DNA of 64,000 nt from positions 38,449 through 102,448 of the forward strand of contig NZ_JALTON010000058.1 of NCBI RefSeq assembly GCF_027000115.1. Direction: 5' to 3'. Below are positions 19,357-28,648 of this stretch, piece by piece (within the stretch, counting starts at the first letter, position 1; every line of letters starts with the position of its first letter). This DNA comes from Thiohalobacter sp. (GTDB taxonomy: Bacteria; Pseudomonadota; Gammaproteobacteria; Thiohalobacterales; Thiohalobacteraceae). A program made the translations under genes and the position numbers. The notes under the pieces were generated by a model, which did not search any database, was not told the DNA's origin, and saw only the letters and a program-made list of their open reading frames with translations.

Positions 19357-20901
19357 TCAGACATCACCGAGCTGCGGGTGCTCGCGCTCCGGGATCACGA
19401 TCTTGTTCAGGGCGTTGATGTAGGCCTTGGCCGAAGCGATGACGATATCCGTATCCGCACCCTGGCCGTTGACGATGCGCCCGGCCTTCTCCAGCCGTAC
19501 CGTGACCTCGCCCTGGGCATCGGTGCCGCTGGTGATGTTGTTCACCGAGTAGAGTTGCAGCTCGGTGCCGCTGTGGGCCACGGCCTCGATGGCGCGAAAG
19601 GCGGCGTCGACCGGTCCGCTGCCCGATTCGCGCGCATGCCGCTCCTCGCCGTCCACGGACAGCGTGATCTCGGCTGTTGGCGTCTCGCCCGTCTCCGAGC
19701 AGACCCGCAGCGCCAGCAGCCGGTAACGCTCGTTCTCGGCCTCCAGCGCGGCCTCGGTGACCAGCGCCTGCAGGTCCTCGTCGTAGATCTCGTGCTTCTT
19801 GTCGGCCAGCTCCTTGAACCGGGCGAAGGCCTCGTTCAGCGCCTCTTCCGAGTCGAACTCGATGCCCAGCTCCCTGAGCCGGGTGCGGAAGGCATTGCGA
19901 CCGGAATGCTTGCCCAGCACGATGCGGTTGGCGGTCCAGCCCACATCCTCGGCGCGCATGATTTCGTAGGTCTCGCGGCTCTTGAGCACGCCGTCCTGGT
20001 GGATGCCGGACTCGTGCGCAAAGGCATTGGCGCCGACGATGGCCTTGTTGGGCTGCACCGGAAAGCCGGTGATGCCGGACACCAGGCGCGAACAGGGCAC
20101 GATCTGGCTGGTATCCAGACCGGTATCGCAGGGGAACACGTCCTGGCGCGTGCGCACGGCCATGACCACCTCTTCCAGGGCCGCGTTGCCGGCACGCTCG
20201 CCGAGGCCGTTGATGGTGCACTCCACCTGGCGCGCACCGTTGAGCACCGCCGCCAGCGAATTGGCCACCGCCAGTCCGAGGTCGTTGTGGCAGTGCACGG
20301 AAAAAACCGCCTTGTCGGCGTTGGGCACCCGCTCGATCAGGGTACGGATCAGCTCGCCGAACTGCTGCGGCACGTTGTAGCCCACCGTGTCCGGAATGTT
20401 CACGGTGCGCGCGCCGGCATCGATCACCGCCTCGATCACCCGGCACAGGAAGTCGATCTCGGACCGGCCCGCATCCTCGGGCGAGAACTCGACATTGTCG
20501 GTGTACTGGCGCGCCCGCTTCACGGCATGCACGGCCTGCTCGACCACCTGGTCGGGCGACATGCGCAGCTTCATCTTCATGTGGATGGGCGAGGTGGCGA
20601 TGAAGGTGTGGATGCGGGCGCTGGCCGCGTCCTTGAGGGCCTCGCCGGCGCGGTCGATGTCGCGGTCCAGGGCGCGTGCCAGGCCGCAGACGGTGCTCTC
20701 GCGCACGGCCTGGGCCACCGCCTGCACCGCCTCGAAGTCGCCGGGACTGGCGATGGGGAAACCCGCCTCGATCACGTCCACGCGCATGCGTTCCAGCGCC
20801 TTGGCGATGCGGACCTTCTCGTCACGGGTCATGGACGCGCCGGGGCTCTGCTCGCCGTCGCGCAGGGTGGTATCGAAGATGATCAGCTTGTCCTGGTTCA
20901 T
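19357..20901 (-). CDS. leuA: 2-isopropylmalate synthase
   Basis: First committed enzyme of leucine synthesis, condensing acetyl-CoA with 2-oxoisovalerate; 514 residues, the usual length for the long form. [13 protein letters not shown] near the N-terminus and [13 protein letters not shown] are the metal-binding and active-site motifs; the C-terminal about 120 residues form the leucine-sensing regulatory domain. The ATG at 20899-20901 is chosen over an upstream in-frame start because it matches family N-termini ([13 protein letters not shown]). A Leu-rich leader peptide gene with its own promoter lies 153 bp upstream. leuC/D/B are not in the window. Confidence 0.95.
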   Translation of the reverse strand: MNQDKLIIFDTTLRDGEQSPGASMTRDEKVRIAKALERMRVDVIEAGFPIASPGDFEAVQAVAQAVRESTVCGLARALDRDIDRAGEALKDAASARIHTFIATSPIHMKMKLRMSPDQVVEQAVHAVKRARQYTDNVEFSPEDAGRSEIDFLCRVIEAVIDAGARTVNIPDTVGYNVPQQFGELIRTLIERVPNADKAVFSVHCHNDLGLAVANSLAAVLNGARQVECTINGLGERAGNAALEEVVMAVRTRQDVFPCDTGLDTSQIVPCSRLVSGITGFPVQPNKAIVGANAFAHESGIHQDGVLKSRETYEIMRAEDVGWTANRIVLGKHSGRNAFRTRLRELGIEFDSEEALNEAFARFKELADKKHEIYDEDLQALVTEAALEAENERYRLLALRVCSETGETPTAEITLSVDGEERHARESGSGPVDAAFRAIEAVAHSGTELQLYSVNNITSGTDAQGEVTVRLEKAGRIVNGQGADTDIVIASAKAYINALNKIVIPEREHPQLGDV

Positions 20902-21054
20902 GTCCTGGCTCCACGGGCCGCGCTGCGCGGCGCCTGCCGTCACCCGGCGTCCGGAACTATATCAAAGCAGGGACTGGCTCGCCTCGGCCCGGATCCGGGG
21001 CATGTGAATAATTAAGGGTGCGTGCGGAGATTGTCGGTGAGATTCGTCTGCCCC

Positions 21055-21138
21055 TCAGGGCAGCAGCAGGCCGAACAGCAGCAGGCCGCGCCCGGACGGG
21101 GCGGCGGTAAGCTCGAATGCTGCAAGGGGCGTGGCCAT
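21055..21138 (-). CDS. leucine-rich leader peptide upstream of leuA
   Basis: A 27-codon frame starting MATPLAAFEL and ending LLLFGLLLP-stop; eight of 27 residues are Leu, six of them CTG codons in two runs of three. This is the hallmark of a leu operon attenuator (compare the Leu run in the enteric leuL peptide). A good sigma-70 promoter stands so close that the ATG would be at or next to the transcription start. No T-rich intrinsic terminator was found between the peptide and leuA; a GC hairpin (GCCGCGC/GCGCGGC) lies at about 20915-20929 and a 12-bp palindrome at 20988-20999. The control could therefore be Rho-dependent or act on leuA translation. Confidence 0.6.
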   Translation of the reverse strand: MATPLAAFELTAAPSGRGLLLFGLLLP

Positions 21139-21144
21139 GCTTCG

Positions 21145-21173
21145 ACTATAGTGGCTTGGGGCGGATTTGCCAA
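21145..21173 (-). promoter_or_regulatory. sigma-70 promoter of the leu leader and leuA
   Basis: On the minus strand TTGGCA (21168-21173) and TATAGT (21145-21150) are separated by exactly 17 bp, each one mismatch from consensus. Six bases separate the -10 box from the leader ATG, so transcription is expected to start at about 21137-21139. Confidence 0.65.
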
Positions 21174-21189
21174 GCGGTGGGGGATGATG

Positions 21190-21309
21190 GCCACGGGATC
21201 CACTGAATCCACGGAAAGGATACTGGTATCGGCAAACCCGGCCCGGGATCACGGCGAAGCATGGCTGCGCCGCCGACAGCCCTTCCGTGGATTCAGTGGA
21301 TCCCGTGGC
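21190..21309. repeat. inverted pair of the TCCGTGGATTC dispersed repeat (pair B)
   Basis: The arms 21190-21216 and 21283-21309 are perfect 27-bp reverse complements (GCCACGGGATCC... and ...GGATCCCGTGGC), 66 bp apart. They fill most of the gap between the leu leader promoter and the Slam-like gene. Confidence 0.85.
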
Positions 21310-21339
21310 TATCCCCCCAGCGAACCGGACGCCACACCC

Positions 21340-22620
21340 TCAGAAATCCCGGATCAGCGCCAAGTTGATCTGGGTGCGGCGATAGTCGTACAGGTCCAGG
21401 TTCGAGGCATTCAGGGTGCGCAGCAGGTCGCCGTTGAGGCGCCACTTGTCGAAGGCACCACCCGCGAACTGGTGACTGAAACCGACCAGCAGGCGGCGGT
21501 CGCGGTCGTCGCGGGACTGGCTCGTGAGCACGGGATCGGTGCCGTCGTAGTCCAGATCCCGCTGCGAGATGCGGGCATGGAGCTGGCCGCGCGGCCAGGC
21601 ACGCCACTGGCCGGCGAGATAGTATTCCGGCCCGCTGCTGCCGTAGCCGGCCACGTCGGCCTCGAAGTCATGATGGCGGGCCCCGAGCTGCACGGCGACG
21701 CGACGGTTGTCGTAGTAGTGCGCCAGCATCACGCCCAGCTGCCGGTAGTCGCCCTCGCGCCCGCTGTCGGCATCGTCGTCGTAGTCGCGGCGGCCGACGC
21801 TGCCGTCGAGGGTGAACTCGCCGTCGCGGAACTGCCAGGTGACCAGCGGGTTGAGCGAGGTGAAGCGCGCCAGCGGGCTGCCGCCCAGTTCGATGTAGTC
21901 GAGCTGCAGGTTGAGCGCGGCGCGCCAGTGGCGCAGCACCACCAGCGCGGGGCCGGTGCCGAGGCTGGCGACGGTGAGATCGAACTCGGATTCGTGGTTG
22001 TAGCCGCGGTGATAGGCGCTGAGCTGGGTCTGCCACAGGAACTCGGCGGCGCGCTCGCCGATCATGTGCCGGCTGCCGGGATTGAAGGTGTGGCTGAGCG
22101 CGGCCTGCAGGAACAGGCCGTTGTCGCTGCGCGCGGTATTGCCGGGCGCCAGACGGAAGGCCTCGGTGACGATCTCGGAGCTGGGTCCGACATTGACGTT
22201 GTTGTCGTACAGGCCACCGAGGCCCAGTTGCGCGCGCCAGCTATGGCGCACTGCCAGCCGCTCGGCATCGGCCTTGACCTGGGCCAGAAAGGCGAGGATG
22301 GACACCCGCACCTGCGGCGGCGTGGCGGGGTCGTCGAGCACCTGCTGCGCCAGCGCCTGCGCCTCGGCGTAGTTGAGCGCCCGGTAGTAGGCCACGGCCA
22401 GTTCCAGCCGCGCGCGATGCAGGCTGGGGTCGCTGGCCAGTATGGTCTGGAAGGCCTCGATGGCGCTGCGCAGGCGGTCTTCCTGCAGCGCCGTCATGCC
22501 GTCGCGAAACAGCCGTTCCAGTTCGTTGGCATCCCTGTCGGCTGCCCGGGCAAGGGGCGAAACCAGTACCGCGAGCAGGGCTGCCACGCGCAGCCAGCCT
22601 CCTCTCCCTGATGCGTTCAT
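21340..22620 (-). CDS. outer-membrane protein with TPR N-terminus and beta-barrel C-terminus (Slam/DUF560-like)
   Basis: A 426-residue exported protein: signal peptide (about 1-26, ending LARA), a TPR-like helical region (about 30-125; LFRDGMTALQEDRLRSAIEAFQ), then a beta-barrel of alternating aromatic strands from LGLGGLYDNNVNVG to a terminal Phe (ALIRDF), the BAM recognition residue. This plan is that of Slam proteins (surface lipoprotein assembly modifier), which help move lipoproteins to the cell surface. No lipoprotein client is encoded next to it. The ATG at 22620 is chosen because GGAG lies 9 bp upstream; a GTG three codons earlier has no proper spacing. The neighbour on the other strand is a LapG-like protease. 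Confidence 0.72.
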   Translation of the reverse strand: MNASGRGGWLRVAALLAVLVSPLARAADRDANELERLFRDGMTALQEDRLRSAIEAFQTILASDPSLHRARLELAVAYYRALNYAEAQALAQQVLDDPATPPQVRVSILAFLAQVKADAERLAVRHSWRAQLGLGGLYDNNVNVGPSSEIVTEAFRLAPGNTARSDNGLFLQAALSHTFNPGSRHMIGERAAEFLWQTQLSAYHRGYNHESEFDLTVASLGTGPALVVLRHWRAALNLQLDYIELGGSPLARFTSLNPLVTWQFRDGEFTLDGSVGRRDYDDDADSGREGDYRQLGVMLAHYYDNRRVAVQLGARHHDFEADVAGYGSSGPEYYLAGQWRAWPRGQLHARISQRDLDYDGTDPVLTSQSRDDRDRRLLVGFSHQFAGGAFDKWRLNGDLLRTLNASNLDLYDYRRTQINLALIRDF

Positions 22621-22783
22621 GTTGCCCACTCCGTCGCGTGGCCCCTGTCAGGGTGCCTTGTTGTTGGTTCGAAACTGGGAATGTTAGCCCCTTGGCACAG
22701 GCAGCTCAAACCCCGCTCGGCGGCTGGCGCCCGATCCGGGCGATTGCTAGACTTCGCCCGGGAATACAAAAAGATACCAACCC

Positions 22784-23416
22784 ATGCCCCGATTCGCCGT
22801 CATTGTCCTGCTGCTCGCCCTGCTGCCCACTGGAGCAGGCGCGCAGGCGGCGGAACTGTTCGGCTACCGGGAGCTGCGCCAGTCCGACATCAGCCCCTTC
22901 ACCCAGTGGCTCTCCGTGCTGGAGCGCCACGTCACCGAGGATGTGCCGGAGGCGGACTGCTCGGAGCGCCGCTTCAACCGCTGCCACCTGCGGCAGTGGC
23001 GTGCTTTCCTGGATGGCTTGCGCGGCCGGCCGCTGACCGAACAGCTTCAGGCGGTCAACGCCTACGCCAACCGCAAGCCCTACGTGCTCGACATCGACAA
23101 CTACGGCATCCCCGACTACTGGGCGGTGGCGCGCGAATTTCTCTACAACGGCGGGGACTGCGAAGACTACGCCATTACCAAGCTGTTCTCGCTGCTGTGG
23201 CTGGGGGTGGCGCCGGAACGCATGCGGCTGGTGGTGCTGCAGGATACCAACCTGCGCATCCCGCACGCCGTGCTGGCGGTATTCACCGACGACGGCCGGA
23301 CGCTGATCCTCGACAACCAGATCCAGGCGGTGGTGGAGGATCGCAGCATCGTCCACTATGTGCCCGTGTACTCGATCAACCAGCAGGCGTGGTGGATCCA
23401 CACCCCGCGTTCCTGA
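22784..23416 (+). CDS. LapG-like periplasmic transglutaminase-like cysteine peptidase (BTLCP)
   Basis: A 210-residue exported protease. Signal peptide about 1-22; the catalytic triad is visible as Cys126 (GGDCEDYAITK), His161 (IPHAVLAV) and Asp177 (LILDNQ), the pattern of the bacterial transglutaminase-like cysteine protease family. Its best-known member, LapG of Pseudomonas fluorescens, cuts the large adhesin LapA and releases biofilms unless held by the c-di-GMP receptor LapD. No LapA-like adhesin or LapD gene is in the window. The next gene, 19 bp downstream on the same strand, encodes a membrane protein with a dead HD-GYP domain. Confidence 0.85.
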   Translation: MPRFAVIVLLLALLPTGAGAQAAELFGYRELRQSDISPFTQWLSVLERHVTEDVPEADCSERRFNRCHLRQWRAFLDGLRGRPLTEQLQAVNAYANRKPYVLDIDNYGIPDYWAVAREFLYNGGDCEDYAITKLFSLLWLGVAPERMRLVVLQDTNLRIPHAVLAVFTDDGRTLILDNQIQAVVEDRSIVHYVPVYSINQQAWWIHTPRS

Positions 23417-23435
23417 CCCGCAGCAGGTGGCAACC

Positions 23436-25487
23436 GTGAACCGAAACGCCGTTCGACCCGTCCTGTTCAGCCTGGCCCTGCTGGTCCTGCTGGTGGCACT
23501 GGGCATCTGGGGTCTGTTTGCCTACATCCAGCTCGAACAGCGCCGCGACCTGGCCGACTGGCAGCAGCGGCTGGGCATGCTGGCCGATGATCGCGTCGCC
23601 GACATCGAGGCCTGGGTGCAGGCACAGTTTGCACCGCTGGACGAACTGGCGAACAACGCTTCCCTGCAGCTCTACGTCTCGCAGCTCGGACTGGCCGGCA
23701 CGCCCGAGTCCGGCTCGGTGGAACCGGCCCAGCTCGGCTACCTGCGCAACCTGATCGTCGCCAGCGCCGAGCGCGCGGGCTACCTGGCGCCAATGCCGCA
23801 GGTGCCGGCCAACCTGCCGCCGAGCACCCGTACCGGGCTGGCCGTGCTCGATGGCCGCGGCAACCTGCGGGTGGCAACGCCCGGCTTTCCCACCCTCGGA
23901 GCCCAGGAACAGGCGCTGGTGGAACGGGTACTGGCCGACAACCGGGCCGCCCTGCAGGCCCTGCCGGTGGCGACCGACGGCAGCCTGCGCGTCGCCTTCG
24001 CCGTGCCCGTGCCCGCGGTGCAGGGCCTGGGCACGCCGGACCGTCCGGTGGGCGTGCTGCTCGGCATCCGCCGCGCCGACACCGAGCTGCTGCCACGCCT
24101 GCAACGGAGCAGCCGGCTGGCGAAGGAAACCCGCAGCCTGCTGGTGACGCTGGAGGACAATCTGGTGGTACTGCTCGGCCCGCTGGCCGACGGCAGCCGG
24201 CCCGGCGAACGACGCCTGGCCCTGGACACGCCGGGTGTGGCGGCGACCGAGCTGATGCGCAAGCCGGGTGGTTTTGGCCTCTACCGCGACCACCATGGCC
24301 ACGAGGTACTGGCCACCAGCCGGCCGGTGCCCAGCCTGCCGTGGGTGCTGATCCAGCAGACCGACGCGGCAGCCGCCCTGCGCGAGTCCCGCGAGCACGC
24401 CCGCTTCCTGTTGTCCGTGTTCGGACTGGCGCTGGCGCTGGTCGCCATCGGCCTGGTGGCGGCCTGGCGGCACGGCAGTTCCATCCGCGCCCAGGCCATG
24501 AACGAGGAACTGCGGCGCAAGAGCCAGGCGCTGGAGACCCAGACCCACCTGCTGCATGCCGTCACCGACAACATCCAGGACTTCATCTGTCTGCTGGACG
24601 AGCAGGGCCGGCTGCTGTTCGCCAACCAGGCCCTGGCACGGACACTGGACGTGAGTCCCCCGGACCTGCGCGGCAAGGACCTGGCCAGCGTGCTGGGCCC
24701 GGATACCGCGCGCCGGCTGGAAGACTGGATGCGGTCGCCGCAGGAGGAAGGGCAGGTCATCGATCTGGACGTCGCCGGCCGCCGCGGCCGCTACCAGTGC
24801 GTGGTGCAAGCCCTGCCCGACCAGCCCGACCTGCGTTCAGCGCGGCTGGTGGTGCTGCATGACGTCACCGAACTGGAAGAGGCGCAACGCAAGCGCGCGC
24901 GCCAGCTCACCCAGTTGGTGCAGGCGCTGATGCGCGCCGTGGACAAGTACGACCCCTACTCCGCCGACCACTCGGCGCGCACCGCACGCGTGGCCGTGGC
25001 CATTGGCAAGGCACTGGAACTGCCGGCGCGCGACCTGCAGACCCTGGAGCTGGCCGCCAGCCTGGCCAACGTGGGCAAGATCTTCGTGCCCAAGGAGATC
25101 CTCACCAAGACCGGACCCCTCACCCCCGAGGAACAGGCCATCTTGCAGCAACACGTGAAGTACTCGCTGGACATCCTGTCCACCATCGAGTTCGACGGGC
25201 CGGTGCTGGAAACCATCGCCCAGAAGCAGGAACACCTCGACGGCAGCGGCTATCCCAGGGGACTGACCGGGGACCGGATCCTGCTCACCGCGAAGATCCT
25301 GGCCGTGGCCAATGCCTTCGTGGCACTGGTCAGCCCGCGTGCCTACCGCGATGCCGTGGACGTGGAGACGGCGCTGTCGCGGCTGCTCGAGGAAAGCGGC
25401 AGCAAGTACGACCGGCATGTGGTGGCCGCCCTGTTCCATATCGCGGAGAACCGCCGCGACGAGCTGGACGCGCAGGGGGAAGGCTGA
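23436..25487 (+). CDS. membrane sensor with PAS and degenerate (non-catalytic) HD-GYP domain
   Basis: A 683-residue inner-membrane protein. TM1 about 8-30, a roughly 290-residue periplasmic sensor region (Cache-like fold likely), TM2 about 324-344, a PAS domain about 370-480, then an HD-GYP domain 490-680. The GYP motif is intact (605-607), but the metal ligands are lost: HD is Ala544-Asn545 (ASLANVGKI), the HHE motif reads KQE (KQEHLDGSGYP) and the DxxDA motif reads NAFVA. It should therefore not hydrolyse c-di-GMP, though it might bind it. The GTG at 23436 is chosen for AGGTGG five bases upstream and the match with a TM start. Organised with the LapG-like protease, 19 bp upstream. Confidence 0.85.
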   Translation: MNRNAVRPVLFSLALLVLLVALGIWGLFAYIQLEQRRDLADWQQRLGMLADDRVADIEAWVQAQFAPLDELANNASLQLYVSQLGLAGTPESGSVEPAQLGYLRNLIVASAERAGYLAPMPQVPANLPPSTRTGLAVLDGRGNLRVATPGFPTLGAQEQALVERVLADNRAALQALPVATDGSLRVAFAVPVPAVQGLGTPDRPVGVLLGIRRADTELLPRLQRSSRLAKETRSLLVTLEDNLVVLLGPLADGSRPGERRLALDTPGVAATELMRKPGGFGLYRDHHGHEVLATSRPVPSLPWVLIQQTDAAAALRESREHARFLLSVFGLALALVAIGLVAAWRHGSSIRAQAMNEELRRKSQALETQTHLLHAVTDNIQDFICLLDEQGRLLFANQALARTLDVSPPDLRGKDLASVLGPDTARRLEDWMRSPQEEGQVIDLDVAGRRGRYQCVVQALPDQPDLRSARLVVLHDVTELEEAQRKRARQLTQLVQALMRAVDKYDPYSADHSARTARVAVAIGKALELPARDLQTLELAASLANVGKIFVPKEILTKTGPLTPEEQAILQQHVKYSLDILSTIEFDGPVLETIAQKQEHLDGSGYPRGLTGDRILLTAKILAVANAFVALVSPRAYRDAVDVETALSRLLEESGSKYDRHVVAALFHIAENRRDELDAQGEG

Positions 25488-25523
25488 ACAGGCCGCGACG
25501 CCGCCGGCGGCCTATCCTGGATG

Positions 25524-26303
25524 TCACGCCTCCGGATTGCGCCGCTGACGACGCTCGCGCAGATGCCATAGGGTGAGCGCGGGCCCGGACACCAGGTAAC
25601 AGAAGAACCCGGCAAACAGGAAAGTGGCCGGATCCAGCGCGACAAACACCAGGAGCAGCACCACCATCAGCAGCACCACGAAAGGTACCCGGTTCTTGAA
25701 ATCGACTTCCTTGAAACTGTAGTAGCGGAAGTTGCTGACCATCAACAGGCCGGAAAGCAGAGTCAACGCCAGTGCCGGCCACACCAGCTCGCGGCCGAGA
25801 AAACCCGCATCGGTCCCCAGCCAGACGAAGCCGGCCACGACAGCCGCCGCCGATGGACTGGGCAGCCCCTGGAAATAGCGCTTGTCCGCCACACCCACCT
25901 GGGCATTGAAACGCGCCAGCCTCAGCGCCGCGCCGGCGGCATAGATGAAGGCCCCCAGCCAGCCGACCTTGGCCCAGAACCAGCCATAGGCCGAAAGGTC
26001 GCGCAACGCCCATTCATAGACCACCAGCGCCGGGGCCAGCCCGAAGCAGACCATGTCCGACAGGCTGTCGTACTGGACGCCGAACTCGCTCTGGGTATTG
26101 GTGAGGCGTGCCACCCGACCATCGATGCCATCCATGATCATGGCCACGAATATGGCCACGGCGGCGGCCTCGAAACGGTCGCTGGTGGCGGCAACGATGG
26201 CGTAGAAGCCGGCAAACAGGCCGGCCGTGGTAAAGAGATTGGGCAACAGGTAGATGCCGCGCGGCCGCTTCCGTTGCCGATGCCCACTGCCGCCGTTCTC
26301 CAT
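25524..26303 (-). CDS. pssA: CDP-diacylglycerol-serine O-phosphatidyltransferase
   Basis: Membrane enzyme of 259 residues making phosphatidylserine from CDP-diacylglycerol and serine. The CDP-alcohol phosphotransferase motif DG-x2-AR-x8-G-x3-D-x3-D is complete (from DGIDGRVAR to YDSLSD, residues about 58-82), within a protein of seven to eight membrane helices. It lies 15 bp downstream of psd, which uses its product. The PssA-Psd-IlvC order is common in gammaproteobacteria. Its 3' end faces the HD-GYP gene. Confidence 0.94.
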   Translation of the reverse strand: MENGGSGHRQRKRPRGIYLLPNLFTTAGLFAGFYAIVAATSDRFEAAAVAIFVAMIMDGIDGRVARLTNTQSEFGVQYDSLSDMVCFGLAPALVVYEWALRDLSAYGWFWAKVGWLGAFIYAAGAALRLARFNAQVGVADKRYFQGLPSPSAAAVVAGFVWLGTDAGFLGRELVWPALALTLLSGLLMVSNFRYYSFKEVDFKNRVPFVVLLMVVLLLVFVALDPATFLFAGFFCYLVSGPALTLWHLRERRQRRNPEA

Positions 26304-26318
26304 GCGCCCTCCCGCGCC

Positions 26319-26942
26319 CTACTTGTGCACCAGCAGGGCGATCAGATCCGCGCCACCGACCACGCGGTCACCTACCGACACCTTCACCTTGCTGTTGGCG
26401 GGCAGGTACACGTCCACGCGGGAACCCAGGTGCACGAAGCCGCAGCGCTGACCCTGGCCCACCCGCTGCCCGCACTGGACGTAGCAGTGGGGTGTGTTGT
26501 GCAGCGGCCCCGGATACATGACCACGACCAGATCGTCGCCCTCGTCGGTCCGCAGCCAGACACCGTGGCGCACACCGCCTTCCTCGATCTCGTCGGCCGT
26601 GAGCGTGTCCATGATCTTGCCTTCGACCGGGCTGCGGGTGGTATAGACGCCGAAGTGGTTCATGTCCACCGAAACCAGGATGCTGTCGCGCTTGAGGAAA
26701 GGATCACGTCGACTCTCGACCCGGGAGACATGGCCATCGGCGGGACTGACCACGCCCAGCGGCGTGGGCGGAATTTCGCGATCGGGATCGCGGAACAGGA
26801 ACAGCAGCAGGACGACAGACAGCCAGAAGGGCAGCGACCAGGCCCAACCGGCCAGATTGCCGGCCAGCAGCGCCACGCCCACCAGCAGCGCGACCGCCAG
26901 CCAGCCTTCACGCGCAATCAGCGGATAACGTGACCCGGCCAC
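26319..26942 (-). CDS. psd: phosphatidylserine decarboxylase proenzyme (short form)
   Basis: Converts phosphatidylserine to phosphatidylethanolamine; 207 residues, the short form with two N-terminal membrane helices (about 12-50). The proenzyme cuts itself at Gly173-Ser174 (FVHLGSRVDVYLP), where Ser becomes the pyruvoyl group. His in NTPHCYV and DMNHFGVY stretches fit the family. The start is GTG at 26940-26942, supported by GGAGG five bases upstream; a longer frame runs into ilvC. Between ilvC (50 bp) and pssA (15 bp), co-directional. Confidence 0.9.
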   Translation of the reverse strand: MAGSRYPLIAREGWLAVALLVGVALLAGNLAGWAWSLPFWLSVVLLLFLFRDPDREIPPTPLGVVSPADGHVSRVESRRDPFLKRDSILVSVDMNHFGVYTTRSPVEGKIMDTLTADEIEEGGVRHGVWLRTDEGDDLVVVMYPGPLHNTPHCYVQCGQRVGQGQRCGFVHLGSRVDVYLPANSKVKVSVGDRVVGGADLIALLVHK

Positions 26943-26992
26943 TGTACCTCCGGACGGATGCCACCGGCGGCACCGGTGCGCACCCCTTATGC

Positions 26993-28087
<1,095 letters not shown>

Positions 28088-28579
28088 CTACACTCTCAGC
28101 GCCCGATCCCCGCGTGCGATGCCGGACACGCCGGTGCGGACGACCTCGATGATCAGCGCATCGTCCAGCGTATCGAGAAAGGCGTCCAGCTTGCCGCTGT
28201 TGCCGGTCAGCTCGATGACGTAGGTATGGTCGGTGACGTCGATGATGCGTCCGCGAAAGATGTCCGACACGCGCTTGAGTTCGTCGCGATTGGCGCCCTC
28301 GGCCCGTACCTTAATCATCATCAGCTCGCGCTCGATGTGCGGACCCTCGGTCATGTCCATCAGCTTGACCACGTCGATCAGCTTGTTAAGCTGCTTGGTA
28401 ATCTGCTCGATGACCTCCTCGGTGCCACGGGTCACGATGGTCATGCGCGACAGCGAAGGGTCTTCGGTCGGCGCCACAGTGAGAGATTCGATGTTGTAGC
28501 CGCGCGCAGAAAACAGCCCCGCCACCCGGGACAGCGCACCCGATTCGTTCTCCAGCAGTATCGAAATGATGTGTCGCAT
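28088..28579 (-). CDS. ilvH: acetolactate synthase small (regulatory) subunit
   Basis: The 163-residue regulatory subunit of acetohydroxyacid synthase III type, binding valine through an N-terminal ACT domain (MRHIISILLENESGALSRV, residues 1-19). The start at 28577-28579 gives the exact family length. Lies 69 bp after ilvB, with an inverted repeat in that spacer. Confidence 0.95.
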   Translation of the reverse strand: MRHIISILLENESGALSRVAGLFSARGYNIESLTVAPTEDPSLSRMTIVTRGTEEVIEQITKQLNKLIDVVKLMDMTEGPHIERELMMIKVRAEGANRDELKRVSDIFRGRIIDVTDHTYVIELTGNSGKLDAFLDTLDDALIIEVVRTGVSGIARGDRALRV

Positions 28580-28587
28580 TTTTTCCA

Positions 28588-28639
28588 GTGAGGCGGGGAG
28601 AGAGAGGCTCGGGATTTGCCTTCGCCTCTCACGCCTCAC
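28588..28639. repeat. inverted repeat in the ilvB-ilvH spacer
   Basis: Outer arms 28588-28595 and 28632-28639 (GTGAGGCG/CGCCTCAC) and inner arms 28602-28608 and 28624-28630 (GAGAGGC/GCCTCTC) can form one long hairpin in the ilvBH message. It has no T-run. The CCTCACGCCTCAC wording resembles a dispersed low-complexity repeat more than an operator. Confidence 0.55.
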
Positions 28640-28648
28640 CCCTCACTC

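Noticed and set aside
25492..25515. Bidirectional terminator between the HD-GYP gene and pssA
   Set aside because: A 7-bp AGGCCGC/GCGGCCT stem exists, but there is no T-run on either side and the GC-rich context makes chance likely.
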